Of a stretch of DNA of 64,000 nucleotides, positions 1-11,891 are shown piece after piece (the first letter of the stretch is position 1; every line of letters begins with the position of its first letter). The position numbers and the translations under genes were made by a program. This DNA is from Gamarada debralockiae (lineage: Eukaryota; Ascomycota; Leotiomycetes; Helotiales; Hyphodiscaceae), in NCBI GenBank assembly GCA_002803225.1, contig NXFV01000374.1, positions 22,124 through 86,123 of the forward strand, written 5' to 3'. The notes under the pieces are model-generated. The model worked only from the letters and a program-made list of their open reading frames with translations. It was not told where the DNA came from and made no database searches.

Positions 1-703
1 GAAATTACTTGGGGGAACACAAGCTGAAACATCCTACATGGAAGGAGCCTCAAATCATTTTCGCGCAACTCCAATGCCAATACTTATCCGTAGCAAGCCA
101 AAGGAAGTACAAATTACAGGTCGAAGATAACGAGGTTGGGGTGAGCGGCTGAAGTGGCAGATATCTTTATCTGATGAGATTTAACAAATCCTGGCCGTTG
201 CACCTCGCATCTGTTTTGAAGTGTAGCATGGAACGGCGAAGCAGACATCCCAGTGGCTTTACCGGCCTTGCTCCAGCTTAAAATATCCTATTCTTCTCAG
301 TCAGCATATTCGTCGAAACAATGCATCAGAAATTACACAACACAAGCATCTCATTGTGCCACCAAGAATCACGTGACAGTATCACTGAACCTGTACCTGA
401 TGCTGCTGAGACCTCCATCTTCATTTAGCCAGTAATGAGTTGAATTGAAGTTGATCAGCCTCGAAATCTTCGTTTCTGGCCGGCAACTTGGTTCAAAGTT
501 CAAAATAGTCACATGATGAAATTCAAACGAAAATCGTGTGGAACTCCCGGTCGTGTGGAGATCTTTTCACTTCGCTTCCGCAGTAATGGAAGACTTCACC
601 ACCGCCCCGAGGATTCCATCAAAAGGACTCTCCATCTACACACATTATCACGAACCAAACATCTACGCAACGGTCCCAAACAATAATCTAATCATCATAA
701 TCA
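1..703. other. no supported gene
   Basis: Only short open frames without recognisable protein character are present, and no RNA gene or repeat was recognised. The end of the stretch may hold the former promoter of the decayed gene that follows. Confidence 0.5.
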
Positions 704-1978
704 TGGCGAACACTTCCTACAACGACCTTGTCACAACGACGGGTCCGAACGCGTCATTCTCCACTAACGCACTCGATTTCGTGGAGACCAAGATCTCTTT
801 GGAGATGTCTGAGGCGGAACTTTCGGAGAGTGTTGACTTCGTCACGATGGAACGTTAGAACGTGTCTCCTGCAACCGCTGCAGGACATGTGGATGAGCTG
901 GCAGAGAAGAAGATGGCTCTCAAGGCCTGCCTAGCGGTGCTTGATAACGACATGGATTCCTTGACCCTCAAGCAAGGCGATGAAGAGGCGGGCATAGATG
1001 CGTTGAGTACAATCAAGGCACAGGTTGATAGTGCTATTACAACTTTGTTGAAGATGAGTGAGTTCCATCTTTGCTGTTCTAACTTCAACCATGGAACTGA
1101 CCATAATAACAGAGCAGAAGAACTTCGCCACGTTCATCTTGTTCCCGAAACTTCCTACTGAATTGAGGTTGAAAATTCGGAACGCGCCGATCCTCCCACA
1201 AGTTCTGCCCAACGAGTCCGTCGCGGGCGTCGCCGCAAAGATTTCAGCGTGGGTATTACGAGCTATCCACTGATCCCATCAATGCTGCAGGTGTGTTGAG
1301 AATCAAGACAACTTGGTCTTCGAGTCTACGAGGCAACAGAACCCTATGAAAGCAATGGGCTTGATCCCGGATACAAGACCAACCAGATCTATATCAACTT
1401 CAAGCTTGACACGGTTCTGTGCTTCACATATGACGACATCGGGAATTTCAGTAGCTTCGATTCATAGGACATGCGGCCATTACGCTCAAAGATAGTATCT
1501 CGAGTACGAAATCTACCCAGGTGGGACTGCTTGTGGATTAATTTCTTAGGAGCACTAGGGTTTCAGGATTGCGGAGCCCCGGAAAAGATCTTCCTTGTGC
1601 ATGAACTAAGCCGGTCCAACATCAAACGCGGCAAGCAAGATTTAAACTTCAGACTTCTCGAGGACAAGAGATTCAATCAGAAGTTTCAAAAAAGGTTGCA
1701 CGAGAATTACGGCAGGAACAACATGAAGGAGAGATGGGAGGAGGATTAGGATGAGACGGAAGATGACAACCTCCTCTTCCAACACTTAGCATCGTGGAAG
1801 GAAAGAGTCCTCAAGGAGAAAAGAGCCTGTCGACTCTAACAACCTTGACCGCAGTGTTGTTAATGTGGAACCAGGAGACTTTGCTGCTCTGGATTGTGTC
1901 GTCGAGAGCTCTGATCTTAGTAGGAACAGCGACGACTCAGAGAGTGAAGCCAGTTCAGAATACACTGACATGAGCTAA
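704..1978 (+). pseudogene. decayed 2EXR-domain-type protein
   Basis: Coding remnants run in order on the plus strand but in different frames. The first begins MANTSYNDL at 704 and is stopped by TAG at 856. A helical segment follows, then near 1128-1176 the motif FPKLPTELRLKI, which resembles the start of the fungal 2EXR domain (normally ending KIW). Next comes YINFKLDTVLCFTYDD near 1390-1440, again typical of that family, then a basic helical stretch and an acidic tail ending SEYTDMS with TAA at 1976-1978. A GTGAGT...CAG pair near 1050-1110 looks like an old intron. The 2EXR family is expanded in fungi and has no established biochemical role. Stops after MER and after FDS and at least one frame change make an intact product unlikely. 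The family call rests on motif recognition only. Confidence 0.6.
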
Positions 1979-4148
1979 AAAATCAGATGGGGACTTCGCA
2001 GGATGATTGTGCACATCTACGTGCTGGCGGGTTGGGTTGGGATTGATGCAGATTTTTCAATGAATTTGCTCCTTCTATTTCCCTTTGTCAAGAGCAACAG
2101 CATGGTCTAGAACAAAGCATAGATTTGCGGGCCGCGGTTGCAGTCAATTGCCCAATGAAAACTTTAAGGCAATCATGCATTGTCACTGCGATTGCAAAGG
2201 GGAACTCTCTCCTGCAGGTCACGTGAAGCAGCAAAAGGGTCTTGTGACCCCTTCAAACAGAATTTCTTCTCAAACCTTCTCCAACCCCACACTCCGGATG
2301 AGACAGCTTTGCATCCCCGGAGTTCAATGACTCGAACAAAGAAGCCAAAATCGTACGAGGTAGCAAGAGTAAGAACGGCAGCCAAAATTATCAATGGGTT
2401 GAGGAGGGTTCTCCGTAATATTTTGCATCTTGTGATGCATTTATTTTCAATAATTCAAGAATGCCATGACAGGGCACACATGTTCAACCGTTCAACGGTT
2501 TCGGTCGTCCATCGTACGAGTACAACCACGCATGACAAGGGAAACCCGGTGTTGACTGGCACGCGGAGATTTCGGCAAGTCGCATGCTAAAAAAATCGAA
2601 ATTGGTGAGACGGAGGTGTACCTTGGGAGCTGATGGCAGAGCTGAGTGAGACCTTTATCCAATGTACAGCTGGGAAGAGTGACGCGGGAGTCAGAGCTGC
2701 AGGGTGGAAGGAGCGGCGATGCAGAGAGGTCATGTACGTAGCTAGGTTCAACATGCTGTGCGTGCTTTTCTGGCTGTGCATGGAGCTGGTGATTGGATCG
2801 AGAAAGCGGTGTGACGATGGAGAGAGCAGGGCAGGAGGGATGTTTCCGCAGTAGATGGTGTGGATGGATTTGGTTTCCTGAGAGAAGGTTTTGGGATCCA
2901 AACAAATAAATAGGTGAGCAGATATACTCCAGGGGTGCGAGTAGTTGCCGGGTGGGTTCTATCTCCGGGTTTTTCGCCACCCAAAAGGACCAGGGTCAGA
3001 AGGTCTCGCGAAAAGAAGCTCTACAGAAGGTCGTGGAGTGTATCACAGCGCATCGCTTCATCTAACTCCCTGCATCGGAAGTGAAAGATGCTCCGTTGAA
3101 GGAGGTTCATCAGAGATCATGCTACCCCAACCTTCCATCTGGGCTAAAACAAAGGGATAAGCATTGCACTTACTCTGTAAGACGTAATAATTTGGATAAT
3201 TGATCATCACCCTGGTGGATTCTGCTGCACTTCTGCTACTGATAGGTAGGAGTGACCCAATGACGCGCAACTTCTATGATCCCCTCCATAAGAATCTCGA
3301 TTGGGTGATAAATTTAGGGGACTTTTTTACGGCTGTTGTGATAGCGACAATCCAGGCGCAATCAGTGCAGCAAAATCAACGGTTTTTTACCGTACAGAGG
3401 TGCATGAAATAGCTGCAAATTGATAGAGTAAGAATGGTTAACAGGTGAATTTAAGAGGCTGGAGCCCTTAGAATCGAGTTAAAACCGGCACCAAATTTCT
3501 GCAGCTTAAAGTTTACCAACGCCTTTTTGGTGTTCAAGACCGCCAAGAAAATCCACCTCCAAGTCCCGCATCGGCCTTTGTTTGGCTTCTCAAGGGTTCT
3601 CTGTCGTGATTGGCTCATTCGCTATCATCCCCCCCGCCTTTCTTCGAAATCAGTACGCGAGAGGAACGAGGGTCAGATTCCCAAATAATTCCTCCCAGCA
3701 ACTAATTCTTGCTCACACCACGACAACACCGACAACAACCATTGCAAGCCCTAGCAACCTCCCACCGACCGCGATATACCTTCTCTTGACGATAGATAGA
3801 GTTCCAGTCCACTTCCTCTGTCCCTGGAGCGAGTTCACTCGTTTTCTGCCCGCGGCAAACGAGCCTTTCAACAGCTACTCTGCCAGGGGCGCTTACAAAC
3901 ACACAACAAAAGAGACATCAGCAGCAATCACCATGATGTCTCACACCACCGCCTCTTGCTAGTATCTGGCTCCTTGCCAGATCTCTAGCTGCAATTTCGC
4001 CCCGGTTCCGAGCTTGCACGACCCGATAACTGACGCACAAGGACGCGTATGATATCAATGGTCATCACGATCGGAGGATATTCACTACGGCAGGGCATGA
4101 TACGGTCGATGTTGGAGCAGGGCAAGATTCTGAGGAATCGACACAATC
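1979..4148. other. intergenic region and 5' flank of the RIM15-like gene
   Basis: Open frames on both strands around 2490-2980 look non-coding: compositionally odd, no motifs, no splice logic. The last 600 bases before 4149 contain CA/AC-rich stretches typical of a long fungal leader. No tRNA, repeat or mobile element was recognised. Confidence 0.5.
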
Positions 4149-7100
4149 ATGGAGGACGGTAGCGACATGCTGGCACCACCAGTTGTGGCCCAGTTACGTG
4201 CACAAACTGGTGATCAGATGGAACGATCCCTCAGCGCGGATATTCGGGAGGAGAGAGAGGACTTGCGAGAGGCCGCCGAGCAGACTCTCAATGTTATAAT
4301 GGATCTCAGCTTGGAGGGAGTCATTAGATGGGTCAGCCCGTCATGGACCGACGTTATCGGCACGACGTTGGAGTCGGTCCAAGGAAAGTCAATTCAGGAT
4401 CTTTTGATCGGTGACAATAAGGACGTCTTTACGGAAGTGGTTGAATCGATGAAGAAGGATGACTCGCGCAGTCAAATCATTCGATTCACGGTTCAATTAG
4501 GTCCTGCGTCGAAATTGGCACCTCTTGACGTTCCGGATGAACTTAAGGAGGTCGAAGGCGAAGGTGCTGAGGCACGCGAGCCGACAATTGATCTCGAGGG
4601 ACAAGGTATCATGGTCTATGATCGATCATCTGGAGGAGAGAGCCATGTACGTCGGACTTTTACCCTTTTATGAATTATGCTGACACTGGCAGACTATGTG
4701 GATGATTCGGCCCTGGATAGCCCCACGCAAAATACAAATCGACCTCCCCGCGATCATCGTCGAAGGTCTCGGCTCCGGAGCTGAAGTTCTAGCAAGCTAT
4801 CTTACAACTTTGGCTGAAACTGGTTTGGGGGATCCTGCACACCATGCACCCCCGCCGCCAGTCCTGTGTCGAATCTGTGAGCGTCAGATACCACCATGGT
4901 GGTTCGAAAAACACACGGAGCTCTGTCTCCAGGAGCACAAGGCTGAGATGGAGGTTCAAATGGCACAAGAGAATCTTACGGAACATCGTCACGCAATTGT
5001 CAAAGTCCTGGATGCTCTCGAGGCCCGCAAAAGCCGACCGTTATCTGGAGATCAGCAGCCTGCTCTACCACCACCCCAAGCAGAATACAAGGGCATGCCT
5101 ATCGGACCCAACTCTTCGCCATCATCATCATCTGGCACCGCCTCGCCAGGTACGCCAGTCGGAAGATCAAGGGAGAGGTCAACAACAGGATTTGGACATG
5201 CACGCTCCCGTTCGTTTGCTGTTCGACGACCTCAAGCTAGGATTGTGGAATTGTTACTCGATCTCTGCGATACGGCACTGGAAATCAATACTCCAGCAAT
5301 CAAAGAGGCATCGACGCAAACTCCTGGCGAGCCGTTCCGTACACAATCTCCACAATCCGAGTCTCGGATTACCCAAGTTATGCAATGGCAATCACCGAGC
5401 ACGAATACTTTGGAACAAGAACATGGCCTCGCCTTACTTTGTTCAGACACTGAGGCCGCAGCGAAGGCCAAAGTCGATACCGTCTGGCGCCACCGAAGAA
5501 TCATCGAATATTCCGAACGCATCCGCATGGAATTCGCGATCGCTGTTCAAGATTGCATCGATGAGGCTATGAGAAAAGCTGCACGTATTGCTGCTGGTGA
5601 GCTCAGCGAGTCTTCCGAAGAAGAGGAGGTCACTCCCGCACACGAGGAGGGATTCTTCACTGGTTCTTTTGATGGACCGTCATCACTCGCTATTGCACTT
5701 CGTGAAGCCGAGATGATGCAAGCCCGAGCTGGACGTCGAACATCCTCAACAGCAGCCTCGACCAGATCAAATAGTCCGAAGGAATGTCCAACACCACGAT
5801 CCCATACCGGTCAAATGAGCATCCTCTCTCAATCTCAGGGATCTCGCCGCCAGTCCTTGTTTTTCGAGAGTGATGCAGGCGACAGTGATGGTAGCGTGAG
5901 GTCTTCTTCACTGATGTCGCGGGCCCCACGAACAGAATCGCCCGTCTCTGAATTCGGAGATCTTCGCCGCGCTGCAAGCTCTCGACAGCGCAACCGACGA
6001 AGTATCATTCTTCCTGGTGCTACTTCTCCTCGACGACAAGAGTCTCCTGTTCGCATTCCACAGCCATCTTCGCCACTGCGCATCACCAAGCCTCGAGCTT
6101 TACCCATCGCTCACGAGGGTGTGGTATCACCTACTGCATCCGCATCGCCGTTGCTTTCCCAAGGCGAATTTGGCTCGCCCTCATTGGTTCCTCATCACAG
6201 ACGACAATCATCAGCGGCCTTGTCCGATCCTAACAGACCTCCGCCGTCACCACGTCTGAGCTCGGTCAGTGCACCGCAAGCACGTGCTGTACCGCCATCC
6301 ATCAAAGACTTTGAAATCATCAAACCAATCAGCAAAGGTGCATTCGGCAGTGTCTATCTCTCTAAGAAGAAGTCCACTGGTGATTACTATGCGATCAAGG
6401 TCTTGAAGAAAGCAGACATGGTTGCAAAGAATCAAGTCACTAATGTCAAGGCTGAACGAGCGATCATGATGTGGCAAGGCGAAAGCGATTTCGTCGCAAA
6501 GCTTTATTGGACATTCTCTAGCAAGGATTATCTCTATCTGGTTATGGAGTACCTTAATGGAGGAGATTGTGCATCTCTCATCAAAGTTCTTGGCGGTCTA
6601 CCTGAAGATTGGGCCAAGAAGTACCTCGGCGAAGTTATTTTGGGCGTTGAGCATCTCCACAATCGTGGAATTGTTCATCGAGATTTGAAGCCCGACAACC
6701 TTCTCATCGACCAGAAAGGCCATTTGAAATTGACCGACTTTGGTCTTTCGAGAATGGGGTTGATCGGTCGTCAAAAGCGAGTTCTTAACAGTACTGCAAA
6801 TGATTCGGCACCAGACCTGCTCAAACAAGGTCCATTTGCGCGCGCACCATCGATTAGCTCTTCTAGATCAACTTCTTTTGACTTCCAGGGCCACAATTCA
6901 CCAGGCTCCACACCTCAGATGATTCCAGATCTTGCCGGTGGTCTGGTAACGCCGTCATACTTCAGCCTCAGCCGAGAAAATACCATCAACAAGGACTCTC
7001 GGCGCACATCCGGCCGAAGCGATAGTGGCAACAGCGATACCTTGAATCAAATGTTCAGCAGCTTCTCCTTGAATGATCCTTTGGCACAGCAGATGCTCAA

Positions 7101-9936
7101 TCAACGAAGAACACCAATTGAAGAAATGAGCGAAAACGAAGGCAGTGGGTCGCCTGACTTGCTATCACTCACTCAAACGACTAGCCAGTCAAGCGCCGAA
7201 CAGAAGAATACACCTCCGCAAACGAGCATGATGCCTCCTCCAATGGCTCTCTTCGATCCTGATGACAGCAATCGACGATTCGTTGGTACCCCAGACTACT
7301 TGGCACCCGAGACTGTTAACGGTGTTGGCCAAGACGAGACCAGCGATTGGTGGTCCGTTGGATGTATATTGTTCGAGTTCCTGTATGGATATCCTCCATT
7401 CCATGCTGGAACTCCGGATGAAGTGTTCGAAAACATCCTCGCTCGAAGAATCTCTTGGCCCGACGACAACGATTTTGAGGTCTCTCCCGAGGCTAAAGAT
7501 CTGATGAACAAACTTTTGTGCCTGGAGCCCCGTCAACGACTTGGAGCCAATGTCGATGAAAAGTTCTCTTGTGGTGGAGAGGAGATCAGAAAGCATGCGT
7601 GGTTTGAAGGAACAAACTGGGACAAGCTCCTCGAGGATGAGGCACAATTCGTTCCTGCGCCAGAAAACCCAGAAGACACCGAGTATTTCGATGCCCGCGG
7701 TGCCACTCTACAATCCTTCGCTGAAGAAATGGAGGACCAATCTTCACCGCCAAGCACGACGCCGGGGGCCGAATACCACGAACGACCACATGACGCTCTA
7801 TCTCGTGTGAGATCTCAAGTCAACTCCATCAAGCGAGGTTTAATGCCGCTACACATCCCACCTCACGTACGGGACATGAAGAGTCGCAGACTGAGCGAGC
7901 CTGTTGTGGCTGATGATTTTGGCAACTTTACATTCAAAAACTTGCCAGTTCTCGAGAAAGCAAACAAAGATGTCATTCAGAAGCTTCGAGCCGAGGCAAT
8001 GGCTGCCCAAAGCAAGCTAGCGCTCATTAGCCCGAGTGCATCGAACAGCGCTACTTCTCCCGCACCGACCTTAGAAGGCAGCCCGATTCTTCCAATGCCC
8101 ATCCAGCGGACACTTTCTAACGCTAAGGCTTCAAACCGTCCTTCGTCTCCATCAGGATTAAGCCAATCCAATTCTTCGCCAAGCAGAGCCTCTCAACCCT
8201 CTTCGCCGTTACTACTCTCCTTCGTTACTGGTCCGAATGGAGAAGGGCGTCGCAAGACCTCGAGCAACTCTTCAAGTCTGTCACATCAATCAAGCAACTC
8301 TCTTCAACCCGGTAGCTTTTTCGACATCCCTCGAGTGCCTGCGAGCCTTCAAAAGGCTGCCAGCTCTGCAGCGGCATCCCCAATCAAGAGTCGTGGAGCG
8401 GCTCCTCCACCTTTGGCACTTTCTCCACAGAAGACGAACACACCTAGACAGACTAGCAATCCTACATCGAGTCGAGCCCGTTCACAGACAGTTGGATCCC
8501 AAGAAGGAAGCCCCATACCAGCAGACTTGTTCTCGCATCGCAAACGACGAAGCCAAGTCTTCGATATGTCGCCATCATCCTCAGACAATGAAGGTGACAA
8601 GGCCAATGCTCTACTTCGAGTTCAGCGTCGCCGTCAAAGTTCACGCCGAATGTCACAGATTAACTTGGCTGATGGGCCACAATTCCGCCCTCTAGATGTT
8701 CTCATTTGCGAGGACCATCCCGTCTCGCGCATGGTGATGGAAAAGCTGCTCGAAAAACTTCGCTGCCGCACCATCACCGTTTCAAATGGAGCTGAAGCCA
8801 TGCGATGTGCTATGAGCGAGATCAAGTTTGATATCATCATGATGGAATTCAAGCTACCCCAAATCAACGGTGCAGACGTCGCTCGTATGATTCGAGACAC
8901 GAAGAACGCCAACTCTCAAACACCCATTGTTGCTATCACTGGCTATCTGAAGGAGCTGCAAGCACCTCACCATTTCGACGCTCTAATTGAGAAACCTCCA
9001 ACTACCTCGAAGCTTACGGAAGTCTTAGTTCGACTCTGTCAATGGAAAGCGCCACTACCTGGCCAACCTACCTCGGTTCCCACAGGGTACCCTTACCCTC
9101 AACCATCTGGCCTGCGCCAAGAGAGCCTTCGAATCGAGGACAGCCCGACGTCTGGTTCTTCTGGATATGCTCATATGCCTAGCGGGAGCTTCCGTGGTTC
9201 GAGTCGCGAAGACTCAATTAGCTCAAGTCTCTTTGGCGACTCAGAGTCTTTCATGAATGACGACATCCCTGTTGTCATCAGCCGGAAGGCAACGGAAGAT
9301 TGGGATGAGGCCGGAGGCCTTGGAATCAGCAACGAAGAGGCCTTGGAAGACCCGCGCGATCCGCCTAAGCAACTACCACTGCATATTTTGCACCAAGAAT
9401 CGTCACCAGCCCGCATGGAACATAAGGGCCCGCTTCGACAGCGATCGACGGAGAAGATGAGAGCTAAGCGCGAATCAATTGAGAAGCATCGCCACGAATG
9501 TGCCGAGTCCGGGGATGATGAGGATGAAGAGCTTGGCCATTCTGGTGTTCGGGAGAAGAGCCCAAGAAGTGCCGTAAAAGCAGGTTACCGCGGGTCCAAG
9601 CTCGGCACGGAGATGATGCGTACCAACAGCCGTGGCAGCGTTGTTTCTATCTCTGATTTTAATACGAGTGCAGATACGGTGGAACCTCCACCGACGGTCA
9701 GCGAAGAACAACCTGCGGCTTCAGAAATCACGGGCGCTACTTTGACTCCCCCAGAGATGTTTTCCGCTCCAGGCGGAAAGGTCAGCGAGATCGACTTGAA
9801 CGAAACACCTCGGCCCTCTTCAACAAGCGAAATCAACCTACTGGACGAGGATCCAACACCACGAGCACCCTCAGCTGCATCGAATCATCCACCGACCTAC
9901 GAAGCCCTTACCGTCCGACTAAAAGGCGGCGACTAA
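4149..9936 (+). CDS. rim15: RIM15-like PAS/receiver serine-threonine kinase
   Basis: Two exons, 4149-4646 and 4693-9936, with a 46-bp phase-0 intron, give 1913 aa. Order of parts: PAS-like segment (about 47-115), C2HC zinc-finger-like cluster (Cys225, Cys228, His240, Cys244), long Ser/Pro-rich region, AGC-type kinase domain (about 705-1136), Ser-rich linker, receiver domain (about 1501-1615) and acidic tail. The kinase shows GAFGSVYL, the AIK lysine, HRDLKPDN near 828, DFG near 848 and GTPDYLAPE near 1032; the roughly 180-residue insert between the last two is a hallmark of the Rim15/Cek1/MAST group. Known family role: integrates nutrient signals (TOR, PKA) to control entry into quiescence and stress survival. 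In the receiver the acidic pair (ICEDHP), the Thr (ITGY) and the Lys (IEKPP) are kept, but the expected phospho-acceptor Asp is Glu at residue 1551. The start is the first ATG of the frame (acaatcATGG). Confidence 0.95.
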
Positions 9937-10652
9937 ACACAACGAAACATTTTCCTTTCTATGTCATACTATCGCCCGCGAGGCCTCTTCAGAACAAAAT
10001 TTCCTTGTAACTCAACTCAATATCATGATGAAAGCGCGGCGTTTATGGTTCCTGGACGGAGGACCGGGTAAACCACATAGGGATATAAGGCGTTTTCTGT
10101 GCGGGTTTATCCCATGGGAGGAGGCCCTTGTGCTGCATTTACAAACTCCACCTCAATCGATTCGTCTCTCCTCGAGTTGTCAAATCATTGTTCTTTCCTT
10201 TTAAATTACGCACTCAGTTCGGAGGGGTTTCTTTTTCTTTTGTACATGTTAGGGACTTGATTTGGGGGAGGTGGTTATGCGTTAGTTGTCTTATGGATAG
10301 AGCAATGTGTGAATATCCAAGAGCTGGGCTTTCCTTTGCTGTTTGATTTTGGGCGGATGTTGGGAGCTTGATAAGTGGCGATGCGTGGAATTTGCTGGAG
10401 AGGCACCTGCTTATATCGATGGATGAAAAGGTGTGGCATGTGTGATGTTGTAGACGGAACAGTTCTGCAATACAAAACATTAAATTGTCTTTCCGCCCAA
10501 CATGGAAGTGATCTTGGGCCGTGGTCTTGAGGGTGTTTGACAAAGAATCTTCCTTTCAGCCGCAAGAGCAAGTACGTCATTCTCCCCCGCAATCCTGTCC
10601 TCCGCGGCTGATCAACCGCCTATCTTCTGGCGGCTGGGGATTGGAAGGTGTA
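9937..10652. other. 3' flank of rim15, no gene
   Basis: T-rich stretches and short frames only. It lies between the rim15 stop and the end of a minus-strand Zn2Cys6 remnant and probably holds the rim15 3' UTR. Confidence 0.5.
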
Positions 10653-11115
10653 TCATTCACACTTTGATGTCGAGATGGTGCTCGGACCGTCGGCCTTGTC
10701 GCTGGCCACAAGTGCTTCGACCTGTTCAATGCGAGCGCGGAGACGTATATTCTCATTGACAAGATCTGGGATAGTGGAAGATGTATCCGGTAATGGATCT
10801 ATAGCACTATGGTAAAAGCTCCCCAGTAAGTATGTCTCCTTGTACATGATGGGAAGAACCCCCTACGAAATTGAGAGTTGGTAGTTCTGGGATACTGACA
10901 TGGTAATTTGACGGTTCACACGGACGACTTCGCGAGTACAAATGAAGGCTCCCTCGGCGCGTGCATGCATCGCATAGTATTCGTTTCGAGCATTTAATCT
11001 TTCGTTGAGAGCAATGGATACAACTTCGCGGAACTCGTTGAGTGTCACGACTTCTGCGTATCCCTGCGTTGAGGCCGTCATGTACAAGTGGAAATGTAAG
11101 GAGCAGGGTATTCAC
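10653..11115 (-). pseudogene. truncated, frameshifted Zn(II)2Cys6 regulator fragment
   Basis: Read on the minus strand, the sequence contains CIHCSQRKIKC, then CDACTRRG, and one frame over ICTREVVRVN. Together these are the six-cysteine binuclear zinc cluster of fungal regulators with its typical C-terminal REVVRV. A one-base frame change falls between the fifth and sixth cysteines. A plausible intron (GTCAGT...GTAG) follows, and then a leucine-rich helix, NENIRLRARIEQVEALV, as in the dimerisation linker. The frame ends at 10653, with no middle homology (fungal_trans) domain, so it is far shorter than the 500-900 aa usual for the family. I read it as a gene remnant. A sequencing indel could explain the frameshift but not the missing C-terminal part. 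Confidence 0.7.
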
Positions 11116-11891
11116 GTGATGACCAATGAAGACGAATAATTGGCTCCGACATAGAGACTCAGGGGAATGGAAGTTGCTCGCTTGTCATTGGGATCTTGGG
11201 GGCTTTGTCTTTTCCAAAAGTGGTGGGAAGCTCATGTAGGGTCAGTTGGCCTGGTATTGCATCCCTCCCAAGACACCAGGACATGCCATCCGGGTCGCAC
11301 CTCTACCCGAACTGGACGCCGATGAAATGCGCGAATAAATGGTAAAGTCCCTAATCCCTACCGGTTGTGACTGAAGTCTGAATTCTGTGACAAGAATTTT
11401 AGATGAGTGAGACAATATATGCGTCTAAGCCATCAAAATTCGTACTCCAGTTACTCCAGTGGCATTTCCAATGGAATAAACGGGCGTCCACAGGGGTCTG
11501 AATGCCCCTCGCTGGCGCCAAGCCCTACCGGACGGTCCTAATCTGCCGCTTCCACTTTCTCGTTTCGCGGGCGTGCGGGACCCACATGTGCTGGAATTTC
11601 AACGAGAATTCTACGATTCCGACGTCAAACTACCACCACCGGCTGCGCACTTTAGTTGCAAGCGACAGCTTGACATCGGCTATCCTACCTAACATCGCAC
11701 ACCCGTTCCCGGTAGTCGCTGGCGAAGGCGGCGGCGTCTCAATTGAGGGCCTCCGCGAATACGTTCATACTGGATCGGGCATCAGAGACACTCGTTCAGA
11801 GCTATCTCATTCAGCCTTCGTTATCGTGTATTGTGAACTTCCTACTTAATCCCGCCGACTACGCCCGAAAGCGTCGATATATCATATCGCC
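11116..11891. other. intergenic, probable ceramide synthase promoter
   Basis: No coding feature is supported. The single open frame at 11502-11849 has no recognisable protein features. The stretch lies directly upstream of the ceramide synthase start. Confidence 0.45.

Noticed and set aside
2492..2984. 162-aa minus-strand frame with overlapping frames in the same region
   Set aside because: Pro/Ser/His-rich, no motifs, overlapping alternatives on the same strand, no splice signals; treated as non-coding.
3582..3962. 126-aa frame upstream of rim15
   Set aside because: Low-complexity Thr/Pro stretches; best explained as rim15 promoter or leader.
4844..5572. 242-aa open frame inside the rim15 coding region
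   Set aside because: Same strand, different frame, within clearly coding sequence; composition is Arg/Ser/His-rich without motifs, a typical shadow frame.
11502..11849. 115-aa frame before the ceramide synthase
   Set aside because: No recognisable features and directly upstream of a well-supported start.
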